In this document: one piece after another, positions 1 through 8,921 of the stretch
Layout: the number at the start of each line of letters is the position of its first letter
Numbering within the stretch: position 1 is the first letter of the stretch
Assembly (NCBI GenBank): GCA_964418415.1
Contig: CAYQLB010000015.1
Location: 1 to 23,307 of the forward strand
Source: CAJBLF01 sp964418415
GTDB lineage: Bacteria > Patescibacteriota > Gracilibacteria > Absconditabacterales > Absconditicoccaceae
Direction of reading: 5' to 3'
DNA: 23,307 bases
Made by a program: the position numbers and the translations under genes
The notes under the pieces: model-generated
What the model was told of the DNA's origin: nothing
Database searches by the model: none
What the model saw: only the letters and a program-made list of their open reading frames with translations

Positions 1-159
1 TATTTTGTAAAAAAGTTAGTTTACTATGAAGAATGTCCTACTATAGAATCCGCTATATTAAGGGAAAAACAACTAAAATGAGGAAGTAGAAAAAGCAAAA
101 TAGAATTAATAGAATCTATTAATAAAGTGTGGAAAGATTTGTATGAAGATATTATTTAA
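1..159 (+). CDS. GIY-YIG nuclease family protein, C-terminal fragment
   Basis: Open from the left edge to TAA at 157-159, giving 52 residues when TGA at 79-81 is read as Gly. The segment REKQLKGGSRKSKIELIE followed by VWKDLYEDI matches the C-terminal part of short UvrC-type GIY-YIG proteins (usually 80-100 residues), in which a REKQ(L/I)K helix precedes an arginine/lysine-rich stretch, IELI and WKDLY. The UGA falls in the KGGSR motif, where Gly is expected, so it also supports code 25. The catalytic GIY and YIG strands lie left of the window. Stand-alone proteins of this type are common in CPR genomes and their substrates are mostly unknown. The family call rests on the C-terminal half only. 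Confidence 0.75.
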
Positions 160-191
160 GATTACTTCGTCATTTTTTTCCTCGCAATGAC
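160..191 (-). repeat. REP-like repeat remnant
   Basis: Read on the minus strand this begins GTCATTGCGAGG and ends GACGAAGTAATC, with an A-rich centre. These are the two ends of a widespread class of bacterial intergenic REP-like repeats; the middle (typically AGCGAAGC) is replaced. It separates the nuclease stop codon from the PAP2 gene. The ATG at 187 lies inside it, which argues against 187 as the PAP2 start. Confidence 0.4.
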
Positions 192-213
192 TTTTAATTT
201 ATGTTGGAGAGTG

Positions 214-834
214 ATGTGGAAATTAGTCGAACCGACTCGAGGAGTCAATCTGTTGAAATCATTGTTTGTGTGGATGCAGGCCAGTGTTTTTCGATCATAT
301 CGGATTCCCATTCTCGCTGATGTTTTCGTCTTCACCTACCCTGTATATCTATTAGTACTCTATGTGTATGGTATGATGAAGAAAAAAATATACTACAAAG
401 TTTCGGCGCTTTGTATCTGATTTGGTACTGCGATAAGTCTCTTGGCAAATATTTTTGTGCAGTTTTTTGTTGATAAGGCGAGACCGAATGTAGTCTTGTG
501 ACTCGCAGATCTCAAGAAGGAGACTATCCTTCATTGGATGCTTCCCGAGAGTAGTTTTCCTTCAGACCATGCGGCGCTTACCATGAGTATAGCTATGATG
601 TCTTTGTTTCGAGGTATTCATAATAAAGACAGAAAATTCCTCCGATTTGGAGGAATCCTGATTATATTTTCATTAGTTACATGATTTGCTAGAGTGACTT
701 CTGGTGTCCATTGGCCAACTGATATCATCTGAGGAAGTTTGGTTGGTATCATTATTCCTTTTGTTATCGTTATGCGAAAGCCTGTATATAGATTTATACA
801 TATGATTTCCGAAAAGATAGCGAAAATGATCTAA
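214..834 (+). CDS. PAP2-family phosphatase, probable undecaprenyl-diphosphatase (BcrC-like)
   Basis: A 206-residue membrane protein with four in-frame TGA codons (418, 499, 682, 730) read as Gly. It carries the three PAP2 phosphatase motifs in order: KARPN (K88, R90, P91), PSDHA (H119) and ARVTSGVHWPTD (R160, H166, D170), with hydrophobic helices between them. The UGA at 730 gives the Gly of DIIGGS just after motif 3. The likely role is dephosphorylation of undecaprenyl diphosphate at the membrane to recycle the cell-wall lipid carrier, which would pair with the uppS gene in this window; a phospholipid phosphatase cannot be excluded. ATG 214 was chosen because GGAGA lies just upstream (206-210). 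An ATG at 187 is in frame but sits inside a repeat. The last bases overlap the convergent gene's stop. Confidence 0.85.
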
Positions 835-3800
835 ACTGTAGTCTCATCTTTTCGTCACGTACTCATTTTTCCATCGGTATTTTTGATGGTGATAGTGAAT
901 TTTTTTGTACTGCCTTCTTTTGCTGTTATTTGTATACCATCTTTTTCTGTTGCTGTAACTTCATAGGTTTGCTTCGTTGGATCTATGTTTGTTAATTTAT
1001 CATAATGAAAATCTTTTACTAATTTGAATGTTTCGTTCTCTGTTTCGTTTGTACTTTTGAGCTTTCGATACGTGAACATATTTTTTAGATGTGTAATGTT
1101 AGTAACGCTTGCAATGTCTTCTATTGTAATTTTGTCGGCGATAAGTTTCTTGTAATTATCCTTATCTGTAAAGAGTTCTGATAATTTTATAATTTCTTTT
1201 TGATATGTATTCTTGTCGTCCAATGCATAATCCGTTTTTTCGAAATTAATTTTTTCGGTGGATTTTTTAGTATCATTCAGGTTAGTGTCTATTGTTTCCC
1301 ATGTAGTATTTATTGCTACTTCAGTCGTAGTTTCAGTCGTTGCTTCGATTTTATCACCATCATTGATGGTCACTCTTTTTGTGGGTGTATCTGTGTATAC
1401 ATAGGTTGGTGTATCCACTCATCATATTTGCACTGTTCATTTCTGTATCTTCTTAGCTGTTTTTTCTCATTTAGGAGTAATGAGCAGATTGTCTGGAGCA
1501 TCAGCATAACTTACCATAATCTCATCGATCCTTTTTTCAGATACACCTGTAAGTACGCCATCTTTTAGATATTCAGCTGTTATATTTAGTGTTTTTGTTG
1601 TTGTATTCGCTGTCTCCACAACTGCTGCTATACTGTCTCATTCGTTAAGGTCAACCCTTGTTTTACTATCACTTTCGAGAACGTAAGTCGTGATAGCTGT
1701 TTTGTCTGTAGCGTCCGTATATGTCGTGCTTTTGATTCCTTTTACTACTGTTCCGTCTTTGCGAGTGACTGTTATTTTTTCAGGCGCGTTCGTCATATTT
1801 ATAACTTTTTCTATATTTTTTGCTTCTCCTGTGGCGTTGATTTTTTTGTCTGTAAAATCCGTGTTTTCGTCTATATACGTAAGTGTGGATGTCGTTGTTT
1901 CAGGTTTTTCTGTATAACTGCTTGTGTCTCCATTGATGAGGTTATTTTCTGTAATGGTATATGAAAGGTTTTTGCTACCTGCGAATAGATAGGTTAGGAG
2001 ATATGTTCATACATCTTTTTTTGAAGTAATAACGCTTCAAAATCTATCTTCCGTCTTTTCGAAGAATTCTGAATATTCTGCTGTTGTTCCATCTTTGAGT
2101 TTTTTGGTTCATAATGTTGCTATCTTTTCATTAGCTTCCGCTATGGCTTTCCATGTGTCATCGTTTTCTATCAGTAGGTTTAATATTTCATTGAATTGTT
2201 CTTTGTTTTTTTTGATACCTGATATATTAGGTTCTTCTTTCTTATTTCTTTTGGTAATGAAATTACTTTCTGTAACTTTTGCATTTTCGTGTTTATTATT
2301 GTAGAATTCTATACCCTTTCTGATGATTTTTGGATCAATGTATTCATAATATGTTTTTCCTTCTTTTGTTTTTTCTATACTTTCAGCTGTTATTGTTGTT
2401 ATTTTAAGATCTGCTCGTTTTGGCGCTTTATAACTTTTTTCATTATCTTTGGTTGTTACTCCTAAAGTTTCTGTTGCGTCTAGCTTTAAATCCTCAGTAA
2501 TGTTTTTGATAGCATCTTTTTCTGCTTCTTTCAGCTCAAATTCCTTCTTGTAGATATCATCTATCTCTTTTCGCATACTTTGTGGTAGCCATTTTTTGAG
2601 GGATCATTTTCCGAGTCAGAACATCATCATCAAACTTGCGATCATCTTTCCCATTGTTTTGATGCTTTCTTTAAGGTCACTTTTTTTTGTTCCTTCTAGA
2701 CTTGCTCTCAAATTGACGATTTCTTTTTGTTGATCTTCTTTTAGGGTCTTTATTACTGCTTGAAAATCTTGCGAATCTGCGAGTTTATTGAAATTTTTTA
2801 CTCTTGTGTCTTCGTCCCCTCCTAGTATATTCATATTTGCTGGTGTAAGATATGTACAATACAAAGGTAATACATCGATATGTCTCAAGACGTATTCCGT
2901 TAATGTATTTCCGTATCAGTTTTGTAGTTCGTTTTTTTTATTGTCTTTTTTATCTATCGATCATTCCTTCGGTTCGTAGGCGCCTATATTGCTTATTATG
3001 TTCCCAATATTTTCTTGTACATAAGTAGATCCTTTTGCTTCTAAAAATCTTCCGAATGCTATATAATTTCACTTATCGTCAAATGTGTTGATGCCTTCTT
3101 CTGCTTTTGTTCGGTTAATAGTACTAAATTGACTTATATCATATGTGGTCGTTCCATTTTCTCATAACATTCATGGTATGAAATTATCTGCCGCTATTGT
3201 TTGCAGATCTTTTTCTTTTCATCGTACAAAACGTTTGGTTTTGTCTGTATCCGTTACATCGCTATCTTGATATTCTATCATTCGTTCTGTCTGTGATTTT
3301 TTGAATCTGGTATCAGGAAAATCCTTACATTTTCCTATTTTGATATTAGTTATCTTTTGACTTTCTTTATCTTCCTTGGTGTATAATTTCAATAATTTTG
3401 TAAATCTTACTTCTTCATCTGTTGTACTTCATATCTCTTTGATTCATGATTCCATAGGGCTATATAACGATGCCATTATCGTTTCGAATCATGCTTTGTT
3501 TCATTCAAAAAGTCATTCAGCTACGGCATTTTGTGTTTCATAATTGATATTCATTGCATATGTTTTTATCTTTTCATCTTTTATTTTGTTGATATTTTCT
3601 GCATCTTTTTCCTGTATTTTTATCTTAAGATCAGCTACTTTTAGGATTTCATCTCCTAATACTTCTCATCCATTTTTTTTACTGTATTCTGTGAGATCGG
3701 TTTCAAATGCTAATGCAGCAGCATTGAATTTTGCAATATTTACTGCATCTATATTTTCTATGTTTTTGATAATATTATCGAGAATTGTTGTTCCTTTGTC

Positions 3801-3956
3801 GTTGAAAATATTGATAATTTGTTCTGGTTTAGATTCACCTTTCTTTTTATCTGCTTCGAACGCTTTAACAAAATTGTCGACATCATTTTTTTGCGCCTCT
3901 GTTACACTATCTTTGATTGCATCTTTCTGTTGTATGACTTCCAATTGTTTTGTCAT
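831..3956 (-). CDS. large hypothetical protein with C-terminal beta-rich tandem repeats (1041 aa)
   Basis: One reading frame of 1042 codons once 23 in-frame TGA codons are read as Gly; the stop is TAG at 831-833. Residues 1 to about 200 are charged and helical, probably coiled coil. The middle contains a Met-rich hydrophobic run followed by FGLGKGSLKKWLP (around residue 455) and more helix. From about residue 650 to the end it is rich in Thr, Val, Lys and Asp and looks beta-stranded. Two related blocks of about 80-90 residues start near residues 720 and 815, with matching elements NAPEKITV / DAPDNLLIT and KTRVDLNEGDSI / TKRVTINDGDKI. I see no signal peptide, no convincing membrane span and no catalytic motif, and I do not recognise a named family. 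The start ATG is 23 nt after the 96-residue gene upstream, so the two are probably co-transcribed. The 3' end overlaps the convergent PAP2 gene by 4 nt. Confidence 0.8.
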
Positions 3957-3979
3957 GGTATAGGTATAATCTGATAAAA

Positions 3980-4270
3980 TTAGATATTCTGTATCATTTG
4001 ATCTAGTTCTTCCAATGTTGTTTTATCATTGCTGTGTTGTTCTGTTTCTATTTTTTTAAGTTTTTCTAATACTGCTGATGATGTCTGTAGTTTGTTTTTG
4101 AGGGTCAAATCGTTGGTTTCTTCTATCGCAGCTGATAAAAGATCAGTTATTCCGTCTATTGTTTTAGTGTCTAATACATCTCCGTTTACCAAAATCTTGA
4201 TGCCTCTAGCGAGTGGTCGATAGCCCGTCAATGCGTCCAATATTTTGATGATATATTCTTTCTTTGTCAT
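3980..4270 (-). CDS. small helical protein of unknown function (96 aa)
   Basis: A complete 96-residue frame from ATG to TAA with no internal TGA. It begins MTKKEYIIKILDALTGYRPL, followed by ARGIKILVN; the rest is predicted to be almost entirely helical and acidic (ETNDLTLKNK, then LEELDQMIQNI at the end). There is no signal peptide or membrane span. It lies 23 nt upstream of the 1041-residue gene in the same direction, which suggests a two-gene unit in which it may be a partner or chaperone of the large protein. That is inference from position only. No family was recognised. Confidence 0.7.
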   Translation of the reverse strand: MTKKEYIIKILDALTGYRPLARGIKILVNGDVLDTKTIDGITDLLSAAIEETNDLTLKNKLQTSSAVLEKLKKIETEQHSNDKTTLEELDQMIQNI

Positions 4271-4378
4271 TTGTGATAATATAACGTAAAATCTTTAGTA
4301 CTTAATAATACTCAGAAACTGGTGGAAATACAAAAAAACTCTACTATTGTAAAGTTATAAGATTGACATATTATAAAA

Positions 4379-5410
4379 TTATTTCACAATAAGTATTTTT
4401 CTCGCTACCTGCTGCCCTTCCCTGCTATAAAGTTCAGGTATTGCTTCTATTTTCAGTCCTATTGTTGCTACATATTTCATCAATACTTGTTCTATGCTGT
4501 TGTCCTGTCAAATATATCGCGGAATAGTGAAGACAGCTACTGCTCCAAGTTCTTTTATTCTATCGAAAAAGCTCTTGTATAGGTCTACCACCCGTTCCTG
4601 GAACTTCTGGATATCTTGGTCTGATGTGGATTTAGTCACGATTGGTCATAATCGTCATTCAGTAATCACTAATACGTCTTTATTTTTGAACTGATTTTCT
4701 ATTGTTTTTTTGATATCGTGAGTAAATATGGTGAATCCTTTGTCTGGCGTAGAAAATCTTGTGGTCTTTCGTCGAATCACATTTTGTTCTACATAACTCG
4801 TTTTTATATCCGAACCCATGAAGTCGTATCATAGATAATTTGCCAACATTCCGGTCGTTCATGATCAAATGAAAGGATCGTAGATACAAAGCTTTTCAAT
4901 GTCGAGTTTTGAGTCGTGTATGAAGTGAGTCAGTCAAATATTTATCATGATATGAGCTAATTTCGCTGGCATCATTCCCATCTGCATGCTGCGTCCTGGT
5001 TTACCAAAATCTATCGCTTCATATAATTCTATGTTCTGATACTGCTCTACTATGCCGTATAATCCATTTTCGAGATTGATAATTTCTTTTCCTTTATTCT
5101 TTATTTCTCTGTCTGTATGAAACATATCTACGAGTTTATATCTTCTAATCCCTGCTGTTCTTTTGAGATGTTTTCCGTTTGTTTCGCTTTGAATGCCAAT
5201 GATCTTTGTGTCGGCTAATAGTTCTGGTAATTCCTTTTCTTTGACTACGGTTCCTGCTTTGATAATTCCTCAAAGTTGAGGAAGTAATTCAATATATTTC
5301 GTATCAAAAATTACTATCCCCTTTTTTGGATAGCTTATTTCTTTTGCTTGGACCAATTCGAGTTCGGCCATACTTATCTCTGGATTTTTTCCTAATACTG
5401 CGAAATACAT
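4379..5410 (-). CDS. Trm11-like (guanine-N2) RNA methyltransferase family protein
   Basis: A 343-residue protein once eight TGA codons are read as Gly. The N-terminus MYFAVLGKNPEISMAELE is typical of the THUMP/Trm11-type tRNA methyltransferase group. The SAM-binding motif I is DPFIGSGTTG (residues 178-187), where UGA encodes G182 and G184, both conserved; GSDI follows as the acidic SAM-ribose contact. Where a DPPY/NPPY motif IV is expected the protein has ITEGRLGP, so the catalytic loop is unusual. The C-terminal QQVARKI helix also fits the family. The likely reaction is SAM-dependent N2-methylation of a tRNA guanosine; the substrate is not proved. It is a separate unit from atpC, with a terminator between them. 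Confidence 0.8.
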
Positions 5411-5430
5411 ATTATCAAAAATTATGACTT

Positions 5431-5472
5431 AAATGTTTGATGCATGATGTATGAAGCATTATGCACGATTTG
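5431..5472. repeat. degenerate heptamer array, six units
   Basis: The sequence divides cleanly into 7-nt units: AAATGTT, TGATGCA, TGATGTA, TGAAGCA, TTATGCA, CGATTTG. It lies between the Trm11-like gene and the atpC terminator and resembles the larger heptamer array at 19146-19292. Confidence 0.6.
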
Positions 5473-5501
5473 GACTATAGTAAAATCTTGTTTAAAAACA
5501 A

Positions 5502-5535
5502 CAAAAGAAAAAATCCGACTGAGTTGGCCGGATTT
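5502..5535 (-). terminator. intrinsic terminator downstream of atpC
   Basis: Stem AAATCCG (5511-5517) pairs with CGGATTT (5529-5535) around an 11-nt loop. On the minus strand the stem runs into TTTTTTCTTTT. It lies 36 nt past the atpC stop and isolates that gene from the methyltransferase gene. Confidence 0.75.
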
Positions 5536-5571
5536 CTTCCCCCTTTATATCTCTTATTATACTCGGCTTAT

Positions 5572-6000
5572 TTAAGCAGTTTGAAGCATTCTTTTGAGCT
5601 CGATGTCCGCATTGATTTTTTCTATTTTAATCAATGTTTTCTCTATTTCTTCTATACTTCATTCTGTTTTGAGTCTTTTGATCTTATCTTCAAGTGTTTT
5701 CTTGTTTTGAAGTAATGTTGTTTCTGATTCCTCAGGTGTAAGTGTTGCTTCAGCACTTACTATGCGAACTATCTTTCCATCGATAAATACCATTCCTTTT
5801 GAACTACTGATATACATCTCATCTCCTACTTTGATATGATTTTCCATAGGTCGTAATTTGATGATACCAGGTTTCACTGAAGTCACCATAGGTGGATGCC
5901 CTTCCATGACTTTAAGATTTCCTGTTTCTGTAGGAATGGATATTTTCTCAATTTCTCCTTGAAAGATTACTTTCGCTGGTGTTGAGATTTTTAGTTTCAT
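5572..6000 (-). CDS. atpC: ATP synthase F1 epsilon subunit
   Basis: A 142-residue protein. The N-terminal half, MKLKISTPAKVIFQGEIEKI, then SIPTETGNLKVMEGHPPMVT and VKPGIIKL, is the beta-sandwich of F1 epsilon. VSAEATLTPEE starts the two-helix C-terminal domain. An in-frame TGA at 5659-5661 is read as Gly, and the protein continues to TAA at 5572-5574, ending KRMLQTA; length is normal for the family. Epsilon sits on the central stalk and inhibits ATP hydrolysis. No other ATP synthase gene is near: upstream is ftsZ, not atpD. The remaining subunits, if present, must be elsewhere. The 164 nt before the start code for nothing I can support apart from a heptamer repeat. Confidence 0.9.
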
Positions 6001-6103
6001 GTTTTGTATTAGCGTATAAAACTACAGTATAATTGTATTCTGGATTTGTTTCTATGCAAATTTCTTGTTGTTCAGATATATATTTGACTTGACACTTTTT
6101 GAT

Positions 6104-6173
6104 AATGATAAATTTTAAATGATAGATGACAGATTTTTTTATTTTATCATTTCTCATCTCTCATTTATCATTG
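6104..6173. repeat. two opposed heptamer arrays at the ftsZ 3' end
   Basis: Units in one register: AATGATA, AATTTTA, AATGATA, GATGACA, GATTTTT, TTATTTT, ATCATTT, CTCATCT, CTCATTT, ATCATTG. The right half is roughly the reverse complement of the left half, so the region is also an imperfect palindrome. The last units cover the ftsZ stop codon. Confidence 0.6.
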
Positions 6174-7334
6174 TTTTTTATTTAATGATCTCCTTATGAA
6201 TGCTGGTGTTTCGTAATCTTCTACTGGTGTTTCAGCTTCTTCCCTGGTATTTTCTTGGATTGTTTCTTTTTTGATACCTCTAGTGATAAAACTTTCAGAC
6301 TCTCTTCTTACTGGTATTCCGACTGGTCTTCCGAGAATATCTCTTTGAGGTTGTTTTAATATTTTTTCTTTGCTTTGTTCTTCGAATCCTGTAGCGATGA
6401 TAGTGACTTTTACTTCATCGTCCATACTTTCGTCCAAGGTCATTCCCCAGAAGAAGTTTACATCCGGATCGATTATTTCTTCTACAACAGCTGCTGCTTC
6501 TCTCACTTCTGCAGGTGTTAGATCATAACCACCTGATACTGCGAAGATAATGCTTTTTGCTCCATCTAAATTCTCTTCTAATAATGGATTTTCTATAGCT
6601 TTTCTTGCAGCTTCTACTGCTCTCTTCTCGCCTGCTCCGTATCCAATACCCAATAATGCATTTCCTGAATCTGTCATGACTGCTTTGACATCTGCAAAAT
6701 CGATATTGATATCTCCTGGTTTAACGATGAGATCAGATATTCATTGGACACCAAGATAGAGAATCTTATCTATCATAGTGAATGCTTGTTTGAATGTCGT
6801 CTTCTTGTCGATAACAGTGAATATTTTGTCGTTAGGAATAACGATAAGTGTGTCTACTGCTTCCTTGATTTTTTTTAGACCTTCTTCAGCATTATTTCCT
6901 CTCTTATTTCCTTCAAAACTGAATGGTTTAGTAATAATACCAACGGTGAGAATTCCCATACCTTTTGCAATATTTGCAATAACTGGTGCAGCTCATGTTC
7001 CTGTTCCTCCTCCCATTCCACAAGTAATGAATACCATATCGGTATCTTGAAGCATATTTTTGATTTCTGCTTCGCTCTCTTCAGCAGCTTTTCTTCCTAT
7101 TTCAGGATTAGCTCCTGCACCGAGTCCTTTGGTGAGGTTGAGTCCTATATTTACTTTTTTCTCTGCTAAGTTTGTAGCAAGATCTTGAGCATCTGTATTT
7201 ATAGCTACGAATCCTACGCCGTCCAATCCTTCAGTGATCATTCTATTTAGGGCTTTGTTTCCACAACCGCCTATTCCCAATACTTTAATTTTTGCTCCTG
7301 GGATAAATTCTGGATTGATTTCGTGAAGTACCAT
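6165..7334 (-). CDS. ftsZ: cell division protein FtsZ
   Basis: A 389-residue tubulin-like GTPase that polymerises into the division ring. The GTP-binding signature GGGTGTG is at residues 108-114, and its last Gly is encoded by TGA at 6993-6995, the clearest single proof of code 25 here. Other landmarks are VLGIGGCGNKALN near the N-terminus, NTDAQDL, the T7-loop region around KPGDINIDFADVKAVM, and the C-terminal peptide TPAFIRRSL that docks to FtsA. TGA codons at 6741 and 6168 are also read as Gly; the stop is TAA at 6165-6167, inside a heptamer repeat. It lies 61 nt downstream of ftsA in the same direction, the usual ftsA-ftsZ order, and is likely co-transcribed with it. Confidence 0.97.
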
Positions 7335-7340
7335 TTTTTA

Positions 7341-7396
7341 AATGAATTTAGAATGTAAAATTTAGAATATTTTTAATTATCAATTGTTCATTCGTT
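7341..7396. repeat. degenerate heptamer array between ftsA and ftsZ
   Basis: In 7-nt register the spacer reads AATGAAT, TTAGAAT, GTAAAAT, TTAGAAT, ATTTTTA, ATTATCA, ATTGTTC, ATTCGTT. TTAGAAT recurs 14 nt apart. It fills almost the whole ftsA-ftsZ gap and reaches the ftsA stop. It is weaker than the other arrays. Confidence 0.4.
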
Positions 7397-8574
7397 TAGA
7401 AAAGGTCTTTGAAGAATTTTCCGATATTGCCGACAAAGTCGAGATTGAATTTAAGTCCTACTCCTTTTCTTCATTCTGTATATTTGTTTGATCGTACATA
7501 TGTTCATAATACATTGATGAATTGAATATTAGATGAGATATCACCTAAATTTAATATATTGTCTTTTCCATAGAAAGTAGCTAATTTGAAAATATCTTTG
7601 GAAAGTAAGTCGAGATTTGGCATTCTTGCTCCTCATCAGATGAGTAATACTCCTCCTGCCAATCTGCCGTCTCTTTCTAGATCTTTGAGGTGATTGTTTA
7701 TTCTCATAAAAATTTCTTCGTATCTTGCGTTGATAACATCTGCAAGAAATAGACTATCGATGGGACTATCACTATTTGTTCTTTCTTTTTGGATGATGGC
7801 TGAACCATGGGTTCTTTTGATTTCTTCAGCTTCTTTGATATCTACTTGCATGCCGATAGAAATGTCTTTGGTAACATCTTCGCTTCCCATTGGCATAGTA
7901 CCGTATCCGAGTGGATATCCATCTTCATAAATAACATAACTTGTCTGATTCTTGCCAATATCTATAAGTATAGTTCATAAATCTTTGTGATCATAATCCA
8001 AAGCGACTTCACTGGCTGCTATGATATTTGGTACAATATCGACAATATTGAGTCCTACTTTTTCAAATGCATCAATAATTCCATTATAAATGTTTTTTGG
8101 TATCATGAAGACGTCTGCAATAAGCTCAAGTTTTTTTCCTCTCATACCTATAGGGTCTTTTTCCCTTTTTGTTTCATCAATCAAAAAGTGTACAGGTACT
8201 ATTTTTATTGTTTCATAGTTGCTTTTGCTAGAAATATCAGCAATCACTTTTGAAAGATGATCTATATCTTCTGGACCTATTTCTTCGGACATTATCCTTT
8301 TTTGCTCTATGATTCTATTTACGATCATTTCTGGATGGGAGATTCCTACAAATACTTCCTCTATATAATCTCCGCCTAATTTTTTGATGAACGATTCCGT
8401 AATTTTGTTTATGGTGTTTATGAAATTTTCCGAATCAAGAATTTTTCCTTTGCGCATACCCTGAGTAGGTTCCATCTGTTTAGCTAAGATGACTTCTTTT
8501 CCGTCATCATTACCGAAAACTACTCATTTGATGACATCATTCCCGATATCGAAGACTGCTTTGACGTCATTCAT
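7396..8574 (-). CDS. ftsA: cell division protein FtsA
   Basis: A 392-residue actin-like ATPase that tethers FtsZ to the membrane. Landmarks are MNDVKAVFDIGNDVIKGVV (phosphate 1 loop; the G of IKG is TGA at 8524), the FtsA-type 1C region with VPVHFLIDE, the TILIDIGKNQTSYVIY phosphate 2 loop, and LLIGGGARMPNL (adenosine loop, two of its three Gly encoded by adjacent TGA codons at 7633 and 7636). The C-terminus GNIGKFFKDLF is a short amphipathic helix as expected for the membrane-targeting sequence. Six TGA codons in all are read as Gly. It is the first gene of the ftsA-ftsZ pair. No strong Shine-Dalgarno sequence is visible before ATG 8574. Confidence 0.95.
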
Positions 8575-8600
8575 ACCCGTTGTGGTGTTATTGAATAAAA

Positions 8601-8633
8601 AGTTGTATCAAAGATGGATGTAGCAATACAACT
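8601..8633 (-). terminator. inverted repeat upstream of ftsA, possible weak terminator
   Basis: AGTTGTAT (8601-8608) and ATACAACT (8626-8633) form a perfect 8-bp stem with a 17-nt loop. On the minus strand it is followed by TTTTTATT. It could end transcription from the upstream minus-strand gene or act as an operator in the ftsA leader. The stem is AT-rich, so termination is uncertain. Confidence 0.35.
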
Positions 8634-8671
8634 ATAAAAAACAAACCCATTTATATTGATTGTGATATACA

Positions 8672-8726
8672 ATGGTTATCAGTTGGATTTTTATCAAAAA
8701 CCATCTTGCTAATATATGGTTATCAG
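8672..8726. repeat. 11-bp direct repeats in the ftsA upstream region
   Basis: ATGGTTATCAG occurs at 8672-8682 and again at 8716-8726, 44 nt apart. Related TCTGATA words follow at 8747-8762. The stretch 8575-8916 holds no gene; it contains these repeats, the inverted repeat at 8601-8633 and the palindromic element at 8773-8921. Confidence 0.4.
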
Positions 8727-8772
8727 GCTAAAATACTAGGTAATATCTGATAATTCTGATATAAAAAAATAT

Positions 8773-8921
8773 ACTAGTTTGACCTAGTGTACGCGTTTTG
8801 GACATGGTGGTTAGCTATTTCAAACAAAGAGAGAAATCTACGCTTTATAGCTATAGGGCGTGGATTTCTCGCCCGAACAGTCGGGCTCGAAATGACCCAA
8901 GACACGTTCGAAATAACTAGT
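8773..8921. mobile_element. palindromic MITE/REP-like element
   Basis: About 150 bp bounded by ACTAG (8773) and CTAGT (8917-8921). Nested inverted repeats include ACGCGTTTTGG near 8791 against CCAAGACACGT near 8897 (imperfect), GAGAAATCTACGC (8831-8843) against GCGTGGATTTCTC (8858-8870), and GCCCGA / TCGGGC (8871-8886). On the minus strand the words GTCATTTCGAG and GAGAAATC are typical of dispersed bacterial REP-like repeats. The local GC content is higher than in the flanks. There is no transposase. Its right end includes the stop codon of the nucleotidyltransferase gene. Confidence 0.5.

Noticed and set aside
187..213. ATG 187 as start of the PAP2 gene
   Set aside because: It lies inside a REP-like repeat with no ribosome binding site; ATG 214 has GGAGA just upstream.
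855..1418. Apparent string of broken genes (short frames at 855-1418, 2109-2576, 2616-2888, 3666-3956)
   Set aside because: All are in one frame separated only by TGA; they form a single gene under code 25, not pseudogenes.
5948..6157. Minus-strand frame of 69 residues overlapping the atpC start
   Set aside because: Its N-terminal codons are heptamer repeat and it overlaps atpC in another frame.
8780..8920. tRNA or small structured RNA gene
   Set aside because: No cloverleaf, no T-loop GTTCGANTC with matching acceptor stem; the pairing fits a nested palindromic repeat.
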